The notes under the pieces: generated by a model | Told to the model about the DNA's origin: nothing | Databases searched by the model: none | The model's input: only the letters and a program-made list of their open reading frames with translations | Origin: Caldifarciminota bacterium | GTDB lineage: Bacteria > Hydrothermota > Hydrothermia > UBA1063 > CAJXJZ01 | Assembly: GCA_026986775.1 (NCBI GenBank) | Contig: JALSNX010000020.1 | Coordinates: 1-64,000 of the forward strand | DNA: 64,000 nucleotides | Direction: 5' to 3' | Program-made: the position numbers and the translations under genes | In this document: positions 45,149-54,311 of the stretch, in pieces | Layout: every line of letters starts with the position of its first letter | How positions within the stretch are numbered: position 1 is the first letter of the stretch

Positions 45149-45885
45149 AAATTACCATAATAACCCTGTTTCCCGAGATGTTTCAGGGAGTATTTGATTT
45201 TGGACCTGTCAGAATGGCAAAAGAAAAGGGACTTGTCAAAATAAACTTTCTCAATCTCAAAGACTTTGCACCCACTCCAAAGGACGTGGATGATTATCCG
45301 TATGGTGGTGGTTCGGGAATGGTAATAAAACCTGAACCAGTGAAAAAATCACTTGAAAGGGCAGGCTCTGGCTTCAGAATTCTTACCACCCCCAAGGGAA
45401 AAAAATATAATCAGGCTCTTGCCAATGAGATTTCGCGAAAGGAGCATATTGTTATTTTTTGTGGAAGGTATAAGGGCGTTGATGAACGTGTAAGAGATAT
45501 GTTTGACCTTGAAGTTTCGGTTGGCGATTATGTGCTATCTGGAGGAGAAATCCCGGCCATGATAATTGTGGATTCTGTTGTCAGACTCCTTGAGGGTGCA
45601 ACTTCAGATATTAACTCCGTGTTGACTGACTCTTACCAAAGCGGTATACTATCAGAACCTCAATACACAAGGCCACGTGTATTTGAGGGTAAAGAAGTTC
45701 CTGATGTTCTTTTATCAGGCAATCACGGGGCTATAGAAAGGTTTAAAAGGAAGATGGCTTTGAGGGAAACCCTTTTGAAGCGGCCAGAACTTTTATTTAA
45801 GGCTGACTTAACAGAAAAAGATTACAAACTTCTTATTGAGATTTTAAAGGAGGCAAGAAATGAGCGACATAATGAAGGAAATTGA
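45145..45885 (+). CDS. trmD: tRNA (guanine-N1-)-methyltransferase TrmD
   Basis: SAM-dependent SPOUT enzyme making m1G37 in tRNA, preventing frameshifts. The 246-residue protein has [73 protein letters not shown] in the trefoil knot, and [21 protein letters not shown]. It overlaps rimM by 4 bases and rplS by 26. Confidence 0.97.
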   Translation: MKITIITLFPEMFQGVFDFGPVRMAKEKGLVKINFLNLKDFAPTPKDVDDYPYGGGSGMVIKPEPVKKSLERAGSGFRILTTPKGKKYNQALANEISRKEHIVIFCGRYKGVDERVRDMFDLEVSVGDYVLSGGEIPAMIIVDSVVRLLEGATSDINSVLTDSYQSGILSEPQYTRPRVFEGKEVPDVLLSGNHGAIERFKRKMALRETLLKRPELLFKADLTEKDYKLLIEILKEARNERHNEGN

Positions 45886-46234
45886 AAAACAGTTTATGAG
45901 GGATGACGTTCCAGATTTCGGACCCGGTGATACAGTAAAGGTGTGGTTGAGGATAAAAGAACTGAAAGAAGACCCGAAAACCAGAAAGATAGTGGAGAAG
46001 GTAAGGTTACAGCCCTTTGAAGGAGTTGTTATACGTCGCAGGGGAAGTGGTCTGAATGAGACATTCACCGTGAGGAAAGTAACACAGGGTATAGGTATTG
46101 AGAAAATAATTCCGGTACATTCTCAGGTTTATGAGAGAATTGATGTTTTAAGGAGAGGAAAGGTAAGAAGAGCAAGGATATACTATCTCAGAGAAAGAAG
46201 AGGAAAGGCAGCAAGGATTAAGGAAAAAAGATAG
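45860..46234 (+). CDS. rplS: 50S ribosomal protein bL19
   Basis: A 124-residue L19 protein located at the subunit interface. Recognisable parts are [80 protein letters not shown]. The start ATG 45860 lies within trmD and is preceded by AAAGGAGG. A strong terminator follows. Confidence 0.97.
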   Translation: MSDIMKEIEKQFMRDDVPDFGPGDTVKVWLRIKELKEDPKTRKIVEKVRLQPFEGVVIRRRGSGLNETFTVRKVTQGIGIEKIIPVHSQVYERIDVLRRGKVRRARIYYLRERRGKAARIKEKR

Positions 46235-46253
46235 GATTAATTTCAATTTGTTG

Positions 46254-46286
46254 AAAAAAAGCCCCACTCAAGTGGGGCTTTTTTTA
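46254..46286. terminator. Bidirectional intrinsic terminator
   Basis: GCCCCACT and AGTGGGGC pair around CA (46261-46278), with an A-run before and a T-run after. It ends the ribosomal operon and the convergent secreted-protein gene. Confidence 0.92.
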
Positions 46287-46303
46287 TTTTATTTTATTTG
46301 GCT

Positions 46304-47830
46304 TTATTGTATTTTCAGGAATTTTCCCCGATATGTGATGTTCTTGCTTTTTACAACAACAAAGTAAAGTCCATTTTTCAGGTTATTTATATTTAAATTG
46401 GCTCGACCGTTTCTGAATTGTAATGGTTTTGAAACTATGACCCTTCCACTTATATCAATAATATTTGTAAGAACGATGTTTTCCAGTTTACCAGCAGAGA
46501 TTGAAAGCATGTTTCCATTACGTGAGGTGATGAGTTTTGAAGTCATGCCATTCTTTGCTATATTTTTCTCGTCAATCTGGACATTAGACATGTAATCCAT
46601 AAAGAACATTGTGCTGTCATAGTAAAAGATCGGGGTAGAATAATGGCTGTAATCTGTATGCCATACAATATAAGGAGTATTATAATCAGCACGATTTGCT
46701 ATTTTCATGTGGTAATATGGTGATAAGTTAAATATATAGGTATGGACGGAACTATCTGAGACTTTAACAGGGGTATTAAATGTAATAGAGTCACCTGTGC
46801 TGTTAATAAGAATCTCGTCATAAAATATGTCAGTGTACCCCGCAGTTGTGGCAGAATAGGCAAGATTAAATCCACCATAACTCCAGATTACAGACCATTT
46901 CACAATATCAAGGTTGTTGATATTGTCATAGTCTGAGTTATAAGGGTAATCTACGGTTGTATGGGTTGCCCAGTTATCCGTTGAATATGCTATTTTCAAT
47001 AATCCTGTGTCTGTATAGGCAATTAAGTCCATGGTTTCGGATAGACTTGCTGCTATATGGGTTTGTCCATTAATCGGGATGCTTTCAAAAGATGCCCTTG
47101 CGGCAAGATTATCGCCCATTGTATCAATATATGAAGAAAAGTAGATTGTATACGTGCCGTTGCTTGTATCATTGTATTCATAAGCAAGAAGCAGTTTAAC
47201 AGAATCACCGTAGTCATAACTGCTGAAACTCTTAAGTTTTCTTATTCTATCTGTGTTGGTATTCACAAATTGGTCTATCAGAGTAGTCCAGGAAGCACCG
47301 AGGTCACGGCTCCTCATAATTACGTATCTCACTGTGTCTCCTTTCCATCCAAGTGCTGCCACATAAAAATAGGCACCAGGTGTATGTCCACTGCTTTTTG
47401 CTGCTGTAAAATATGCACTCTCAATAGAATCCAGGTCAAAATAGAAGCCTCTATTTTGCCACTGGTATGTTGAGTACATTTCTTTTGCAAGAAAAGCCGC
47501 GTAGTTAGCATGTTCAAAAAAGTATGGTATATACAGAGTGTCTGCAAAATAAGCTATATCCATTGGCAGGGCATCTGCACCACCCGGAGCATAACCTGCA
47601 CTTCCCTGAAGATAATTCCATGAGGCGCCATAATCACTTGTTGTATATGTGTGGATGTAGCCAGTATCGTTAAATAAGGTGGTTCTCACTGTGAAAAATA
47701 GTTCTGAATCGTTTGGAACTACAACATCATAACTTACCGGCATAGTGTCTTTGGTCCAAACATTCAGGTCCGTATTCCATGCCCATAACATAATGGGCAG
47801 TATCATTCCTATCACTAATTTTTTTATCAT
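46304..47830 (-). CDS. Secreted Asp-box (BNR) protein with type IX-like sorting domain
   Basis: A 508-residue exported protein. The signal peptide spans about 1-17. The body contains Asp-box repeats (TSDYGASW near 65, SRDLGASW near 175, and a weaker STDNWAT near 285), indicating a beta-propeller like sialidase/photosynthesis-factor folds. The final 80 residues are a type A sorting-like domain (IIDISGRVIVSKPL, NLKNGLYFVVVKSKN, GKFLKIQ). No catalytic residues are evident, so binding or an unknown enzymatic role is possible. It has a leadered promoter and AAAGGAGGGGG before the ATG. Confidence 0.75.
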   Translation of the reverse strand: MIKKLVIGMILPIMLWAWNTDLNVWTKDTMPVSYDVVVPNDSELFFTVRTTLFNDTGYIHTYTTSDYGASWNYLQGSAGYAPGGADALPMDIAYFADTLYIPYFFEHANYAAFLAKEMYSTYQWQNRGFYFDLDSIESAYFTAAKSSGHTPGAYFYVAALGWKGDTVRYVIMRSRDLGASWTTLIDQFVNTNTDRIRKLKSFSSYDYGDSVKLLLAYEYNDTSNGTYTIYFSSYIDTMGDNLAARASFESIPINGQTHIAASLSETMDLIAYTDTGLLKIAYSTDNWATHTTVDYPYNSDYDNINNLDIVKWSVIWSYGGFNLAYSATTAGYTDIFYDEILINSTGDSITFNTPVKVSDSSVHTYIFNLSPYYHMKIANRADYNTPYIVWHTDYSHYSTPIFYYDSTMFFMDYMSNVQIDEKNIAKNGMTSKLITSRNGNMLSISAGKLENIVLTNIIDISGRVIVSKPLQFRNGRANLNINNLKNGLYFVVVKSKNITYRGKFLKIQ

Positions 47831-47865
47831 GTTTCCCCCTCCTTTTGGGTTAATGTATAACTTTA

Positions 47866-47894
47866 AGTATGCACTATAAACAAACAGGAGTCAA
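47866..47894 (-). promoter_or_regulatory. Promoter of the Asp-box protein gene
   Basis: On the minus strand TTGACT (47889-47894), 17-base spacer and CATACT (47866-47871), followed by a leader of about 35 bases containing AAAGGAGGGGG. Confidence 0.5.
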
Positions 47895-48087
47895 ATTGTT
47901 TAGAAGAGAAAAGAATGAAGTAATATACTTTTTTTATACTATTTCCGAAAAAAGCCCACTTTCTCAATCTGAGTAGTGTATCTTTCTACTTTTTCCCGCT
48001 AAGTATGTTCACGACGTGAAATATTAGCAGGATGAGTGGAATAGATACAAATTTCCAACAATTACGTAGTCTCAAACGGGACCCCTG
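47895..48087. other. Intergenic region with a short palindrome
   Basis: No gene is visible. The only structured element is TTCACG-A-CGTGAA at 48008-48020, a perfect 6-bp palindrome about 75 bases upstream of the -35 of the small gene at 48123. It could be an operator. The rest is AT-rich sequence without strong repeats. Confidence 0.4.
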
Positions 48088-48122
48088 TTGACAATTCGTA
48101 CACTATGTTCCATAATAACAAT
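48088..48122 (+). promoter_or_regulatory. Leaderless-type promoter of the 84-residue gene
   Basis: TTGACA (48088-48093), a 17-base spacer beginning ATTCGTACACTATGT, and CATAAT (48111-48116) are followed by AACAAT and ATG 48123. The -35 and first half of the spacer nearly repeat the pseudopilin promoter at 21151-21179. Confidence 0.72.
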
Positions 48123-48377
48123 ATGGAAACGATTTATGACCATGTGGATAAAAAGACTGCTGATGAGTTTATGCGGAAGTACCTTCCAATGTGGCTTAAA
48201 GAGTTTTCCCGTTATACCCAACAGAATCACTATGTTGTTATAATGGTGTATTATCGTAACACCGGTAATCTTGTGAAAGCCCAAGAATACTTTAATAAGC
48301 TTTCTCCTGGATATCAATACCTTTTTAAAAAATACCTTGACTTTCCCATAGAAAAAGCCTTTAAGATTAGAACCTGA
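48123..48377 (+). CDS. Unrecognised 84-residue protein
   Basis: No family recognised. The peptide is soluble and helix-rich, with many aromatic residues (METIYDHVDKKTADEFM, RYTQQNHYVVIMVYYRNTGN, KLSPGYQYLFKKYLDFP). A TPR-like 'GNLVKAQEYFNKL' stretch is visible in the middle. An upstream in-frame ATG at 48105 is inside the promoter, so ATG 48123 is chosen: it stands 6 bases after the -10 box and has no Shine-Dalgarno. The strong promoter argues that this is a real gene. It is convergent with the broken metallopeptidase gene near the CRISPR array. Confidence 0.6.
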   Translation: METIYDHVDKKTADEFMRKYLPMWLKEFSRYTQQNHYVVIMVYYRNTGNLVKAQEYFNKLSPGYQYLFKKYLDFPIEKAFKIRT

Positions 48378-48389
48378 AAACCTCATTTA

Positions 48390-48873
48390 TTAAACTCCTG
48401 CATTTGTGTCACCGATAATAAAACTTAACTCTCTATTCAACTCGTCAAACCACTTGTATTCTGGGTAGCCACTTATTATTTTCCCAATTACATTAACAAT
48501 TTACATTAACAATATCATCAAATTTCTCTGTATATTGTTGTTTTGCAATATTCAAAAGCATTCCTGCTTCTGGATAGCCGTATGTGTCCTGTAATATCTG
48601 GTTAATAAAATTCAATTTTTCTTTATTATAGCCAAGTGACTCAATAAATTTTGGATATGTTGTTCGGGCGAGAGCCTCAACTAAAGTTTCAACGATGATC
48701 TCGCTGTTGTGCGTAGGGTTTTCTATATACATAGGTGTCTGCCCGTGTATAATTTCATGCCGGAGATTCTTAATAGCCCGCTCCTCATCCAAAGATGTGC
48801 AACATTGTCCCTTAATTTTCTCAGGGCTTCCAGGAACCCACCCAGAAGGTCCTGTGAAAGATACACATTCCGC
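48390..48873 (-). pseudogene. Broken zinc metallopeptidase-like gene (5'-truncated, frameshifted)
   Basis: Two blocks of one protein can be read on the minus strand. Codons from 48873 to 48493 give a frame containing NLRHEIIHGQTPMYIENP, with the HExxH zinc motif and a downstream Glu-rich helix. This frame ends prematurely at VNVNC. The missing end (VIGKIISGYPEYKWFDELNRE and on to a stop at 48390) is in another frame. A 13-bp tandem duplication at 48488-48513 separates them; removing one copy restores one continuous frame. The 5' end is also missing: an in-frame stop lies at 48874-48876 and a decayed CRISPR repeat begins at 48883. A translated 99-residue fragment from TTG 48792 remains possible. 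Confidence 0.65.
48488..48513. repeat. 13-bp tandem duplication causing a frameshift
   Basis: TTACATTAACAAT occurs twice head to tail (48488-48500 and 48501-48513). The 13-base length shifts the reading frame of the metallopeptidase-like gene. Being perfect, the duplication appears recent and could revert by slippage. Confidence 0.85.
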
Positions 48874-48882
48874 TTATTGATA

Positions 48883-48912
48883 CTGCTTTTGTCCCTTAAG
48901 TAGGCTCCTAAC
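48883..48912. repeat. Decayed CRISPR repeat at the array's old end
   Basis: The stretch TCCCTTAAGTAGGCTCCTAAC matches the second half of the repeat consensus (CCCTTTTAGGTAGGCTCAGAAC) with several changes. It lies 36 bases before the first recognisable repeat, exactly one spacer length. It is therefore a degenerated terminal unit of the array. Confidence 0.65.
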
Positions 48913-48948
48913 CACGGGCCTATTTTGATATATATGTGAAAAACTCGC

Positions 48949-51900
48949 ATTTCCATCCCTTATAGGTAGGCTCAGAACCAGGTAATAATTGAAAGGGAAG
49001 AAGTTAAGTTTTTCTGTTTCCATCCCTTTTAGGTAGGCTCAGAACCAACAGTAAGAAGTTATATTCCACTTACATTGTCTTAGTTTCCATCCCTTTTAGG
49101 TAGGCTCAGAACATAAACAAAATTCAAGCTTACGTTACCAGAACTTATGTTTCCATCCCTTTTAGGTAGGCTCAGAACCTTGTAAAGCCTGTTTTGCCTG
49201 TAATGTTCCTTTGCTCTGTTTCCATCCCTTTTAGGTAGGCTCAGAACCAAAAGCCGATTGTACTCCGTATCATTTGGAGTTAGTTTCCATCCCTTTTAGG
49301 TAGGCTCAGAACGCCGCAAGCAAGATGAAAGAGGTCGTGGAAGAAATTATGTTTCCATCCCTTTTAGGTAGGCTCAGAACGAAACACTACGATAACAGAT
49401 GTTAGAGACGAACTTGAGTTTCCATCCCTTTTAGGTAGGCTCAGAACGATTTAAAAGTCGCCGGAGAAAAGGTAGAATAGAGATTGTTTCCATCCCTTTT
49501 AGGTAGGCTCAGAACTCCCCATGCAATGAAAAGTAAATTATGAAGTCTCTGGGTTTCCATCCCTTTTAGGTAGGCTCAGAACTCTCGCATACATATCTTC
49601 AAGATTTCCAGTATCGCCAGTTTCCATCCCTTTTAGGTAGGCTCAGAACCCGCAGAAGGGCATAAAATTTTCTGTCTGCAAGTCGTTTCCATCCCTTTTA
49701 GGTAGGCTCAGAACTTACCTCCTTGTCAACCTTTATTTCTTTACCCTCCATGTTTCCATCCCTTTTAGGTAGGCTCAGAACAGGTTTTTGCCTTACCTTC
49801 ATTTTTAAAAAAGGGGGTTTCCATCCCTTTTAGGTAGGCTCAGAACAGTAGTGTCAGAAAGAAGTATTGATATAGAAAAACCGTGTTTCCATCCCTTTTA
49901 GGTAGGCTCAGAACTCCGCCATATATCCGCTTTCTTTACCCTGCAAAGCCCAGTTTCCATCCCTTTTAGGTAGGCTCAGAACCATGTCGCTATGAGTCGG
50001 ACCGTGTCTGTATATGTGGTTTCCATCCCTTTTAGGTAGGCTCAGAACCAAATCTTGCAAAATCATTGATTGGATATATTAAAGGTTTCCATCCCTTTTA
50101 GGTAGGCTCAGAACTGAATGAACCAGATATTTTAAAAATAACACAGTATCGTTTCCATCCCTTTTAGGTAGGCTCAGAACGTTTTTCTACGAGGTTTATT
50201 ACCATACAAGGTGTAGGTTTCCATCCCTTTTAGGTAGGCTCAGAACTCCGAAACTCCACCACAGAACCCTGAGCCTCAACTTCGTTTCCATCCCTTTTAG
50301 GTAGGCTCAGAACGTTCTGGTAGCTCTGGTGTTGACTGGGGAGCTGTAGTGTTTCCATCCCTTTTAGGTAGGCTCAGAACGGTTCTGGTTCTTGGTCACT
50401 TCAGGCACAGTATGACGAGTTTCCATCCCTTTTAGGTAGGCTCAGAACTCAAGATGAACTTTCACCTCGTGCATATCAAGAGGAGTTTCCATCCCTTTTA
50501 GGTAGGCTCAGAACTTTGCCATGTACTTACGAAGGAAACGACTCGGCTTTCGTTTCCATCCCTTTTAGGTAGGCTCAGAACCCGTCGGCGGTCTTGTTAT
50601 TTCAGCTTTAGGTTCTTTGTTTCCATCCCTTTTAGGTAGGCTCAGAACGGCAAAACCAGCCACAAAGGAAGGAAGCCAAAAACGGTTTCCATCCCTTTTA
50701 GGTAGGCTCAGAACGGTTACCACTAATAACCGATAGATAATGTGTATAAGTGTTTCCATCCCTTTTAGGTAGGCTCAGAACTTGCTGCTGTTTGGGAAAA
50801 TCGCAAGCAAAACATCTTGTTTCCATCCCTTTTAGGTAGGCTCAGAACCATTGATAAGGTCATCAAGTGTATCCTTTCGTATGTCTTGTTTCCATCCCTT
50901 TTAGGTAGGCTCAGAACCCACCAGTATTTTAATCATGTCCTCTTGCTCTTTTGGTTTCCATCCCTTTTAGGTAGGCTCAGAACAATTTGAACTTGTTGAC
51001 AGTGATTATAATGCGCAGGACAGTTTCCATCCCTTTTAGGTAGGCTCAGAACAACCATTTGGGTAATGTTATCACGAGATTACAAACAAAGTTTCCATCC
51101 CTTTTAGGTAGGCTCAGAACTCAATCCTGACAATGTTGGGCTTGTTCTCTGTCATCTGTTTCCATCCCTTTTAGGTAGGCTCAGAACGCTCTTTATTGCA
51201 TCAACAAGCCTGTTTGCTATCGCAGTTTCCATCCCTTTTAGGTAGGCTCAGAACCCAGTCAAGCATCCAGCATTGCGCATTGGCATATATGGGTTTCCAT
51301 CCCTTTTAGGTAGGCTCAGAACGAAATTGAGGATGATACTGATGAAAACGATGAAACTCCGTTTCCATCCCTTTTAGGTAGGCTCAGAACAGGGTCATTT
51401 AAAGCAGTGCCAAGTTGAATTACACTGTTTCCATCCCTTTTAGGTAGGCTCAGAACTACTTGATAAATTAACTGTGTCTTTTCATACTGCATAGTTTCCA
51501 TCCCTTTTAGGTAGGCTCAGAACGTTTTTCTACGAGGTTTATTACCATACAAGGTGTAGGTTTCCATCCCTTTTAGGTAGGCTCAGAACCCGTCCCCGTT
51601 ATCATCATATTGAGCCTGTAAAGACCAGTTTCCATCCCTTTTAGGTAGGCTCAGAACAGAGATTACGAGACCACCCACGGTTTTCTGGACAACGGTTTCC
51701 ATCCCTTTTAGGTAGGCTCAGAACCACCCACAACGAGAGCGATAAGACCGCCAAATGCGGTGTTTCCATCCCTTTTAGGTAGGCTCAGAACAGGGTGGAG
51801 ACTGTGCGGGTAAGGACGAGTGATGTTCCGTTTCCATCCCTTTTAGGTAGGCTCAGAACATTTTAGAGGATGTTCTTCTTGCAAAGGCCACGAGAAGTTT

Positions 51901-54052
51901 CCATCCCTTTTAGGTAGGCTCAGAACGATTACAACCGACAAAAGACTTCTGGACGGAGCAATATGTTTCCATCCCTTTTAGGTAGGCTCAGAACCTTTAA
52001 GAATGTGAGGATTAGACCTGACGGCTCTCGTTTCCATCCCTTTTAGGTAGGCTCAGAACTAATCCTGAATATATTACTAATGTGATGTGGAAATAGTTTC
52101 CATCCCTTTTAGGTAGGCTCAGAACCAAGGACTATGTGGAAAAAGTCAAAAAGGAGATGGCAGTTTCCATCCCTTTTAGGTAGGCTCAGAACCAAGCCAT
52201 TGATACAAATTTCCAAAAACTTTACTTTCGTTTCCATCCCTTTTAGGTAGGCTCAGAACTTGACAATGAAAGGATCCTGTGTATCATAGTTGCCCGGTTT
52301 CCATCCCTTTTAGGTAGGCTCAGAACGCAAAAATGGCTTGCACTCACGGCGCCAGAGCAGGGTTTCCATCCCTTTTAGGTAGGCTCAGAACGACCAACCT
52401 ACAAACTCATACCTTGTATTATATCGGTTTCCATCCCTTTTAGGTAGGCTCAGAACTCCCCGTTATCATCATATTGAGCATGTAAAGACCAGTTTCCATC
52501 CCTTTTAGGTAGGCTCAGAACCCAACCAATCCCGTATCTGCTGAGGAACAGAAATCGGTTTCCATCCCTTTTAGGTAGGCTCAGAACGCAACAATCACAC
52601 GTGGTGGATTTCCAAAGAGCTTAAACGTTTCCATCCCTTTTAGGTAGGCTCAGAACACAATTTACGAGTATAACCCCACCAACGTCCAAGATGTTTCCAT
52701 CCCTTTTAGGTAGGCTCAGAACAAAATATACGTCAAACCCAAGCTTCCTGGACATACGTTTCCATCCCTTTTAGGTAGGCTCAGAACGAGAGTCTCAAAG
52801 ATGAACGCTTTGAATATGAAACTAGTTTCCATCCCTTTTAGGTAGGCTCAGAACTAAACAGGGCAAAGATGAAATCCTGAAGATTGCCAAGTTTCCATCC
52901 CTTTTAGGTAGGCTCAGAACGCCGCAAACACACTTTCAGATTACTTTATGAAAAGGGCGTTTCCATCCCTTTTAGGTAGGCTCAGAACCCGTCCCCGTTA
53001 TCATCATATTGAGCCCGTAAAGACCAGTTTCCATCCCTTTTAGGTAGGCTCAGAACAAGATACAGGTATTTTTTCACTTTAAGGGTATTTCCGTTTCCAT
53101 CCCTTTTAGGTAGGCTCAGAACACAGAAGATATTTAAGCACTTCTATGATTGTTAGTATTGTTTCCATCCCTTTTAGGTAGGCTCAGAACGAACTTTGAC
53201 TTGTGTCTTATTTAATGGTAATTTTGCAGTTTCCATCCCTTTTAGGTAGGCTCAGAACGTTGATTTATTCAAAAAAGCAAAGGGGGAATTATGAGGTTTC
53301 CATCCCTTTTAGGTAGGCTCAGAACTAAGAGATTGATGAATATCACATAATCCACCTTATGTGTTTCCATCCCTTTTAGGTAGGCTCAGAACTCTGCATT
53401 TTTCGCTCCATTGGGTCGGTCAGGGCTTGTTTCCATCCCTTTTAGGTAGGCTCAGAACTTCTGGACATACTAAAAAAACGAAGAACACTCTTAGTTTCCA
53501 TCCCTTTTAGGTAGGCTCAGAACAAGAAACAAGTTATAAGATACATAAGGAACAACTTTGTTTCCATCCCTTTTAGGTAGGCTCAGAACCATGTCCTTTT
53601 GAATTACAAATTATAGAAGGAGAGGGTTTCCATCCCTTTTAGGTAGGCTCAGAACTTTTCATCTTCTGCCTCCCATCTTAATAGCATCGCAGTTTCCATC
53701 CCTTTTAGGTAGGCTCAGAACCTGGATCATTTACCATAGAAGATGTCTGGCAGAGAAGTTTCCATCCCTTTTAGGTAGGCTCAGAACGGTAAAGCTTGCA
53801 CTTGATTACTCTCAGAGAGGCTAGTTTCCATCCCTTTTAGGTAGGCTCAGAACGTTGCCATATGGCGACCCAATTGGGCTTACGATTCGTTTCCATCCCT
53901 TTTAGGTAGGCTCAGAACTGTTTCATATTTCACCGTTCCTTGCCGTTCCCGTTCCTGTTTCCATCCCTTTTAGGTAGGCTCAGAACTGCGAAAGACGGAG
54001 CGGTGCTTGCAAAAGGTGTCAAGTTTCCATCCCTTTTAGGTAGGCTCAGAAC
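48949..54052 (-). CRISPR. CRISPR array, 77 repeats and 76 spacers
   Basis: I count 77 copies of a 30-base repeat. On the plus strand it begins GTTTCCATCCC, continues TTTTAGGTA and ends GGCTCAGAAC. Spacers are about 35-39 bases. The first copy (48949-48978) has two changes (G1 to A, T14 to A); the others I read match the consensus. The changed copy and the decayed unit before it mark the leader-distal end, so the leader is at the right and transcription is on the minus strand. The crRNA 5' handle would then be ATGGAAAC, close to the ATTGAAAC handle of type I-B/III systems. No cas gene lies in the window. Some spacers are duplicated (see findings). Confidence 0.97.
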
Positions 54053-54262
54053 CAATTTATATTATTGTTCCCCAATTATTTGCGCTTTTTATCAAAGAAC
54101 AATTATCACCATGCTACTTTTAATAGTTTGAGGCAGTTTCCGTGAACTGTCAAGACTTCTGTGAAATTTTATGTTTACTTCGTACCCCTGTGATTTTTAC
54201 GCTACTGGAGGTTGAAGTAAATTTGCTCCTTTGGTATAGGTTATATTTTTAATAAGCCTGTT
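54053..54262 (-). promoter_or_regulatory. Probable CRISPR leader
   Basis: This AT-rich, gene-free stretch follows the last perfect repeat at the end with no decay. On the minus strand a possible promoter TTGTTC, 16 bases, AATAAT lies within about 60 bases of the first repeat. No coding frame is supported here. Its leader identity rests on its position at the conserved end of the array. Confidence 0.6.
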
Positions 54263-54291
54263 TTGTTCAGACAGGGGTCTTCTTTTATAAT
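54263..54291 (+). promoter_or_regulatory. Promoter of the phosphodiesterase gene
   Basis: TTGTTC (54263-54268), 17-base spacer, TATAAT (54286-54291), then a leader of about 20 bases with AAAAGGGGGAA before ATG 54312. Confidence 0.65.
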
Positions 54292-54311
54292 TTTCAAAAA
54301 AGGGGGAATTT

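Noticed and set aside
48044-48058. A 15-base match (GATACAAATTTCCAA) between a spacer near 52193-52229 and the intergenic region upstream of the small gene, as possible self-targeting
   Set aside because: With 76 spacers against about 60 kb on both strands a 15-base match is expected by chance about 0.3 times. The extended alignment has several mismatches.
48723-48956. 77-codon minus-strand frame beginning MEMRVFHIYIKIG
   Set aside because: It starts in a CRISPR repeat, crosses the decayed repeat, and overlaps the better-supported HExxH frame.
50565-51501. Open frames inside the CRISPR array encoding repeated VLSLPKRDGN
   Set aside because: They are translations of the CRISPR repeats themselves, with no start signals.
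53940-54131. 63-codon frame with FPSLLGRLR repeats at the array end
   Set aside because: Another translation of the CRISPR repeats running into the leader.
54093-54250. Possible small gene in the CRISPR leader
   Set aside because: No frame has a start with a ribosome site or a -10 at leaderless distance, and the base composition is typical of a leader.
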